From contig JALOOU010000067.1 in NCBI GenBank assembly GCA_025454255.1, forward strand, positions 1-33,626: a stretch of DNA of 33,626 nucleotides. Direction: 5' to 3'. Each line of letters starts with the position of its first letter. The first letter of the stretch is position 1. A program made the translations under genes and the position numbers. The notes below the pieces were generated by a model. It was not told the origin of the DNA. It did not search any database and saw nothing but the letters and a program-made list of their open reading frames with translations. This DNA is from Desulfobacterales bacterium (GTDB taxonomy: Bacteria; Desulfobacterota; Desulfobacteria; Desulfobacterales; SpSt-501). Positions 29,609 to 33,626 of this stretch are shown piece after piece.

Positions 29609-30643
29609 ATGCGACCTGACGCCGCAAAAACCCTTGGCATGATCCTTGTCGTTTGGCTGTCCGTCGCGCTCATCGGATCGGCGCCGGCCCACTCCCAGAC
29701 CAAGGCGCAGACCGTCAACCTCAACATGGGCAGCACCTCGTCGACATCGGCGGTCTACGCCTGGTGCGTAGCCACCGCCAACGTCATCAACAAGGCCAAC
29801 GTCGGGCTGAACGTCACCGTGGTGGAGAGCGGCGCGGCCCTGGACAACCTGCGCAAGCTCAAGGAGGGCGTGTTCGACTTCGCGCTCTCCATCGACATCC
29901 CTTCGGCCATGCAGATGCACCAGGGCATCGATTCGTTCAAGGGCCAGCCCTGGAAGGACGTCCGCGTGCTCTTCATCCGCAACGTGACGGTCGACCGGCT
30001 CTACGCCCGCAAAGACGCCGGGGTGAAGAGCTTCGCCGATCTGGCCGGCAAGAAATTCTCGCCGGGCATCCCCGGCGCCTCCTCCACGGCCTACATGATG
30101 AAGTTCAACGAGGTGCTGAAAACCGGCATCCAATTCATTCCCGGCACCCTTAGCGACTCCATCGGCGCCATGCAGACCAACCGCATCGTCGGCCTGCAGA
30201 AGACGAGCCCCGTCGCCGCCATGGACGCCTCGCTGATCGAGGTCAACCTCACGACGCCGATCACGGCGATCGGGTTCAGCCGCGCGGAGACGGAGAAGAT
30301 CAAGGCCGTCTATCCCTACGTCCCGTTCATCGAAACCGCCAAGGGCGCCATCGGCCAGATCCCCGAGGCCGGGCCGATGTTCGAGCTGGCCCCGATCGTG
30401 GGCGCCATGGCCTCCAAGGATCTGCCTGCGGAGGTCGCCTACAAGATCGTCAAATCCTATGTCGAGGGGCTGCCGGAGGTGGCGGCCGCCTACCCGGCCG
30501 TGAAGGGCTGGGACCCCGTCGCCGACCTGTTCAAATACGTGCCGGAAGGCGCGGAGGTCCCGGTCCACGCAGGAATGGTGCGCTACGCCAAGGAAAAAGG
30601 GCTCGAGGTGCCCAAGCGCTTTCTGCCGCCCGAATACAAATAG
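29609..30643 (+). CDS. TAXI-family TRAP transporter substrate-binding protein
   Basis: A 344-aa periplasmic receptor. The N-terminal 30 residues are a signal peptide (basic start, hydrophobic LGMILVVWLSVALIG, AHS cleavage region). The mature part starts VNLNMGSTSSTSAVYAW, the GTGGxxGxYY-like TAXI opening, followed by VVESGAALDNLRKLKEG and a C-terminal VPVHAGMVRYAKEKG. It should bind an anionic solute for the fused permease downstream. The ATG at 29609 has AAAGGAGACCTCCC. The first-strand motif is a divergent version of the usual TAXI GTGGTGG. Its ligand is unknown; the AtuA-type gene downstream may point to it. Confidence 0.85.
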   Translation: MRPDAAKTLGMILVVWLSVALIGSAPAHSQTKAQTVNLNMGSTSSTSAVYAWCVATANVINKANVGLNVTVVESGAALDNLRKLKEGVFDFALSIDIPSAMQMHQGIDSFKGQPWKDVRVLFIRNVTVDRLYARKDAGVKSFADLAGKKFSPGIPGASSTAYMMKFNEVLKTGIQFIPGTLSDSIGAMQTNRIVGLQKTSPVAAMDASLIEVNLTTPITAIGFSRAETEKIKAVYPYVPFIETAKGAIGQIPEAGPMFELAPIVGAMASKDLPAEVAYKIVKSYVEGLPEVAAAYPAVKGWDPVADLFKYVPEGAEVPVHAGMVRYAKEKGLEVPKRFLPPEYK

Positions 30644-30652
30644 ACCGCCGCA

Positions 30653-30714
30653 CGGGGGACGCTGTTCGCCCCCCGCCACTCCGCCCGCGGGCCGGGCAGC
30701 CGCCCGGCCCGCGG
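30653..30714 (+). repeat. Two tandem hairpins between TRAP receptor and permease
   Basis: First hairpin: CGGGGG (30653-30658) with CCCCCG (30670-30675), with possible extra CG pairs inside. Second: CCGCGGGCCGGGC (30685-30697), loop AGCC, GCCCGGCCCGCGG (30702-30714), a perfect 13-bp GC-only stem. Neither is followed by a T-tract. Such intercistronic structures commonly stop 3' exonucleases and leave more receptor mRNA than permease mRNA. Confidence 0.6.
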
Positions 30715-30739
30715 TGGCCCCGTGCAGGAGGCCCGCCCC

Positions 30740-32623
30740 ATGCTGCCGGAAAAGGGCTTCACGACCCGCAACGTCCTGTTCGTTGGCGGACTGGTCTTCG
30801 CGCTGTTCCAGCTCGCCCTGCCGGTCTTCGTCCACCTGATCGACATGCAGCTGCGCGCGCTGCACGTGCTGCTGGGCATATCGCTCTCCTTTCTGGCCTA
30901 CCCCGCGGGCAAAGCCCCCAAGCCCCAGCGCCCCTCGCTCTGGGACGGCATCGTGATCGCCGTGGTGGTGGTGGCCAACGTCAACATCTTCCTCAAGGCC
31001 ATGGACATCTACTACCAGCCCGGAACGGCCGAGACCCTGGACCTGGTGCTCGGCGCGGCGCTCTTCATCCTGGTGCTGGAGGCCGGCCGGCGCACGATGG
31101 GCATCGCCGCCCCGATCATGCTGCTTTCGCTCGTGGCCTACATCTACTTCGCCCCGTGGTTCCCCGGGGTGTGGCAGATGCGGCGGCTGTCGTGGTCGTT
31201 TCTGGTCAACTCGGTCTACTACTCCCCGCTCGGGATCTACGGCGGGGTGACCGGCATGTCGGCCACCTTCATCTCCATGTTCGTGATCTTCGGCGCGCTG
31301 CTCTCGGTCACCGGCGCGGGCCGGACCTTCATCGACCTCGCCCTGCGCCTCACGGGCCGCTTCAGCGGTGGCCCGGCCAAGGCGGCCATCGTCGCGAGCT
31401 CCATGTTCGGCAGCATCAGCGGCAGCGCGGTCGCCAACGTCATGGTGACCGGCAACTACACCATCCCGCTGATGAAGAAGTACGGCTACGAGCCGGAGTT
31501 CGCCGCCTCGGTGGAGTCGATCTCCTCGACCGGCGGCGGGGTGACGCCGCCCATCATGAGCATCACGGCCTTCATGATGGCCGAGTTTCTGAACATCTCC
31601 TACCTGCGCATCATCGGCTACGCCCTGATCCCCTGCGTGCTTTACTACACCGGGGTGTTCGCGGGGGTGCACTTCCGCACCCGGCGCCTGGGGCTGATGG
31701 CGCTGCCCGAGGGGGAGATCCCCAGCTGGCGGGAGATCCTGCGCTTCAAGAAGCTCTCGGGGTTCCTGGTGCCAACCGGGACGCTCCTGGCCATGATCTT
31801 CAGCGGCTACCCGCTCATGGAGGCCGGCTTCTACGCCTCGGCCGCCGCCCTGGTCATCTATTTCGTGAACCATGCGCGGGAGGAAGGCGTCAAGCCGATG
31901 CTGATCGGCATCGCCCAGGCGCTCAGCGCCGGCGGGCTGGACATCGTGCGCCTGGTGCCGATCCTCGTGTGCATGAGCGTCCTGGTCAACCTCATCGGCG
32001 TGACCGGGCTGGCGCCCAAGATCAGCGCGGCCGTTTTGGAGATCGGCTTCAACAACATCTACCTCTCGCTGATCATCGCCTCGCTGCTGCCGCTGCTGCT
32101 GGGCACCGCCCTGCCGGTGGTGCCGACCTATCTGCTGTCGATGTCCATCCTGACGCCGGCGCTGCTCAAGCTCGGCGTGGACGAGGTCGCCGCCCACCTC
32201 TTCTACATCTACTGGGGGGTCCTCGGCGCGATCACCCCGCCCACCTGCGAGGCGGCGGTGGTGGCGGCCGGCATCGCCAAGGGCAACTGGGTCAAAACCG
32301 CCAACTACGCGATGCGGCTGGGCGCGGTGGCCTTCTGCCTGCCGTATTTCATGGTGCTGCACCCGGCCCTGGTCGCACGCGACACCCCCTCCGAGGTGGC
32401 CTGGGCCGCCGGCACGGGGTTTGTCGGGGCGGTGACCATGGCCTACGGGCTCTTCGGCCGCTCGCCGAGCCGGTTCAACCCCGTCCTGCGCATGCTGTTT
32501 TTCGCCGGCGGCACCATGATGCTTTTTCCGGGGGTCACCGCCACGCTGGCCGGAGTTGCGCTGGTGGCCGCTGCCCTGATGCTCCAGCGGCTGCTCCGGC
32601 CGGCCGCACCGGCCTCCGTTTAG
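30740..32623 (+). CDS. TRAP transporter fused permease (DctQ-DctM / 4TM-12TM type)
   Basis: A 627-aa membrane protein. The N-terminal helices (about residues 12-130) act as the small Q-type subunit and the remaining dozen or so helices form the DctM-type channel, with FGSISGSAVANVMVTG, STGGGVTPPIMSITAFMMAEF, LGTALPVVPTYLLS and WGVLGAITPPTCEAAV. These duplicated Pro/Gly re-entrant motifs bind sodium and substrate. The ATG at 30740 follows AGGAGGCCCGCCCC; a GTG at 30722 is less likely. It works with the TAXI receptor upstream, typically with a sodium gradient. It is separated from that gene by tandem hairpins and from the AtuA-like gene by 46 bases. Confidence 0.88.
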   Translation: MLPEKGFTTRNVLFVGGLVFALFQLALPVFVHLIDMQLRALHVLLGISLSFLAYPAGKAPKPQRPSLWDGIVIAVVVVANVNIFLKAMDIYYQPGTAETLDLVLGAALFILVLEAGRRTMGIAAPIMLLSLVAYIYFAPWFPGVWQMRRLSWSFLVNSVYYSPLGIYGGVTGMSATFISMFVIFGALLSVTGAGRTFIDLALRLTGRFSGGPAKAAIVASSMFGSISGSAVANVMVTGNYTIPLMKKYGYEPEFAASVESISSTGGGVTPPIMSITAFMMAEFLNISYLRIIGYALIPCVLYYTGVFAGVHFRTRRLGLMALPEGEIPSWREILRFKKLSGFLVPTGTLLAMIFSGYPLMEAGFYASAAALVIYFVNHAREEGVKPMLIGIAQALSAGGLDIVRLVPILVCMSVLVNLIGVTGLAPKISAAVLEIGFNNIYLSLIIASLLPLLLGTALPVVPTYLLSMSILTPALLKLGVDEVAAHLFYIYWGVLGAITPPTCEAAVVAAGIAKGNWVKTANYAMRLGAVAFCLPYFMVLHPALVARDTPSEVAWAAGTGFVGAVTMAYGLFGRSPSRFNPVLRMLFFAGGTMMLFPGVTATLAGVALVAAALMLQRLLRPAAPASV

Positions 32624-32669
32624 CGCACTCGCGCGGCTCCGCCATCCAAACGAGAAGAGGAGTGACGCC

Positions 32670-33626
32670 ATGAATCCGAAAAAATCGTCCCTGCGGATCA
32701 TCTGCCCCAACGGCCATCTCGGCTTCGCCCCCACGAAGGAGGCGAGCTTCTGGCTGGGGGCGGAAACCAAGCCCGATTACTACTGCTGCGATTCGGGCAG
32801 CGACGATATCGGCCCGGGGCCCCTGGGCAGCGACACCTGCGTCAGCCCCTACGACTGGCAGCAGCACGACCTGGAACTCATGCTGATCGCCGCCCGGCGC
32901 CAGGGGGTGCCCATGATGATCGGCTCCTCGGGCGACACCGGGACCAACAGCCGGGTCGAGATGTACGTGGGGATGATCCGGCAGCTCGCGCGCAAGCACC
33001 GCCTGCCGCCCTTCAGGCTGGCGACCTTCACCTCGGAGCTGCCCAAGGAGGATCTGCGGCGCCGAATGCAGGCGGGCGAAGTGGTCGAGGGCCTCGACGG
33101 GCGGGCGCCGCTGACGATCGAGCAGCTGGAGAAAACCGACCGCATCGTCGCCATGGCGGGCGTGCACCCCTTCATCCGCGCGCTCGAGGCGGGCGCGGAG
33201 GTCATCATCGGCGGCCGCAGCAGCGATGCGGCCATCTTCGCCGCCGCCGCGCTGCACGAGGGCTTCCCCGAAAACCATGCCTACTACCTGGGCAAGGTCC
33301 TGGAGTGCGCCTCCTTCTGCGCCGAGCCATACATGGCCAAGGAGTCGGTCATCGGCACGATCACCCGCCGGGATGTGACCGTGACGGCGATGCACCCCGA
33401 CCAGCGCTGCACGGTCGCGTCGGTGGCCGGGCATGCGATGTATGAGCGCTCCAACGCGTACTATGAGCATTTCGCCGGCGGAACCCTGGACATGACCGAC
33501 TGCCGCTACGAGCAGCTCGACGCCAAAAGCACGCGCGTCACGGGCCAGGTGTTTCGCCCCATCCAGGGCCGGGTGAAGGTCAAGCTGGAGGGCTCCGGCA
33601 AAATCGGGGAGCGCTTCATCGGGATC
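32670..33626 (+). CDS. AtuA/DUF1446 family protein (partial, runs off the window)
   Basis: The first 319 residues are open to the window edge with no stop. Recognisable AtuA features: LRIICPNGHLGFAP at the N-terminus, DYYCCDSGSDDIGPGPLGS, PMMIGSSGDTGTNSRVEMY, VIIGGRSSDAAIFAA and PFIRALEAGAEVIIGG. AtuA from acyclic terpene utilisation is the named member, but the family is broad and often occurs beside TRAP or other transporters for unknown acids. Good ribosome-binding site (AGAGGAGTGACGCC) before 32670. It is likely co-transcribed with the TAXI-TRAP genes. Several cysteines and Asp/Gly-rich loops are visible; the reaction is unknown. Confidence 0.78.
   Translation, partial: MNPKKSSLRIICPNGHLGFAPTKEASFWLGAETKPDYYCCDSGSDDIGPGPLGSDTCVSPYDWQQHDLELMLIAARRQGVPMMIGSSGDTGTNSRVEMYVGMIRQLARKHRLPPFRLATFTSELPKEDLRRRMQAGEVVEGLDGRAPLTIEQLEKTDRIVAMAGVHPFIRALEAGAEVIIGGRSSDAAIFAAAALHEGFPENHAYYLGKVLECASFCAEPYMAKESVIGTITRRDVTVTAMHPDQRCTVASVAGHAMYERSNAYYEHFAGGTLDMTDCRYEQLDAKSTRVTGQVFRPIQGRVKVKLEGSGKIGERFIGI

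Noticed and set aside
29402..32770. A 3.4-kb open frame antisense to the TRAP genes
   Set aside because: It is a by-product of GC-rich codon use on the plus strand: the translation is His/Gly/Arg/Asp-rich with no domain, and the plus-strand genes have clear motifs.
1..33626. tRNA, rRNA, CRISPR, insertion sequence or prophage
   Set aside because: I saw no cloverleaf, repeat-spacer pattern, transposase motif or phage structural gene; the window looks like ordinary chromosome.

Overview
The window is GC-rich (third codon positions almost all G or C) apart from one AT-rich island at 17104-17240. It is densely packed with ordinary bacterial protein genes. I see no tRNA, rRNA, CRISPR array, transposase or phage gene. 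The gene content (archaeal-type phosphoglycerate mutase, ADP-forming acyl-CoA ligase, TAXI-TRAP transporter, acetate/propionate activation with SLC5 symporters) suggests an anaerobic Desulfobacterota/Deltaproteobacteria-like organism. That placement is an inference from content; no marker gene is present to confirm it.

Layout. Positions 1-2040 hold a sugar-phosphoglycerate phosphatase and an overlapping glycosyltransferase, probably for glucosyl- or mannosylglycerate synthesis. Positions 2089-17103 form one functional block around acetate/propionate uptake and activation. On the minus strand, read 17103 to 7487, are a TetR regulator, an acetyl-CoA synthetase-like protein, an SLC5-type symporter, a 28-residue membrane peptide, a propionyl-CoA synthetase, a receiver-only response regulator, and a membrane pseudo-sensor-kinase fused to a DEDDh exonuclease. 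Facing them on the plus strand are a small two-helix membrane protein and an SLC5-STAC-histidine kinase of the CrbS/CbrA type. Divergent from these is a cNMP/CBS/DUF294 nucleotidyltransferase-like protein. The set looks like an enlarged version of the proteobacterial acetate-switch neighbourhood, in which the exonuclease and DUF294 partners have no clear role.

Positions 17301-23921 carry scattered small and housekeeping genes: small membrane proteins (one with a zinc ribbon), two PLP aminotransferases (fold type I and class IV), an SLT lytic transglycosylase without a signal peptide, a C39-like lipoprotein peptidase with TPRs, a universal stress protein and a ribbon-helix-helix protein. Positions 23937-29353 hold a MoaD/ThiS-like carrier overlapping head-to-head with an ADP-forming acyl-CoA ligase, an archaeal-type phosphoglycerate mutase, a frameshifted MFS transporter and a ChrB-like protein. 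Positions 29609-33626 hold a TAXI-TRAP receptor, a fused TRAP permease and the start of an AtuA/DUF1446 gene that runs off the window.

The points most worth a second look are: the acetyl-CoA synthetase lacks the six-residue segment carrying the adenylation lysine, while its neighbour PrpE keeps it; the exonuclease is fused to a sensor kinase that has lost its phospho-acceptor histidine; two SLC5 proteins each have a tiny membrane partner; strong hairpins sit between cistrons of the propionate and TRAP operons; and the MFS gene has a one-base frameshift.
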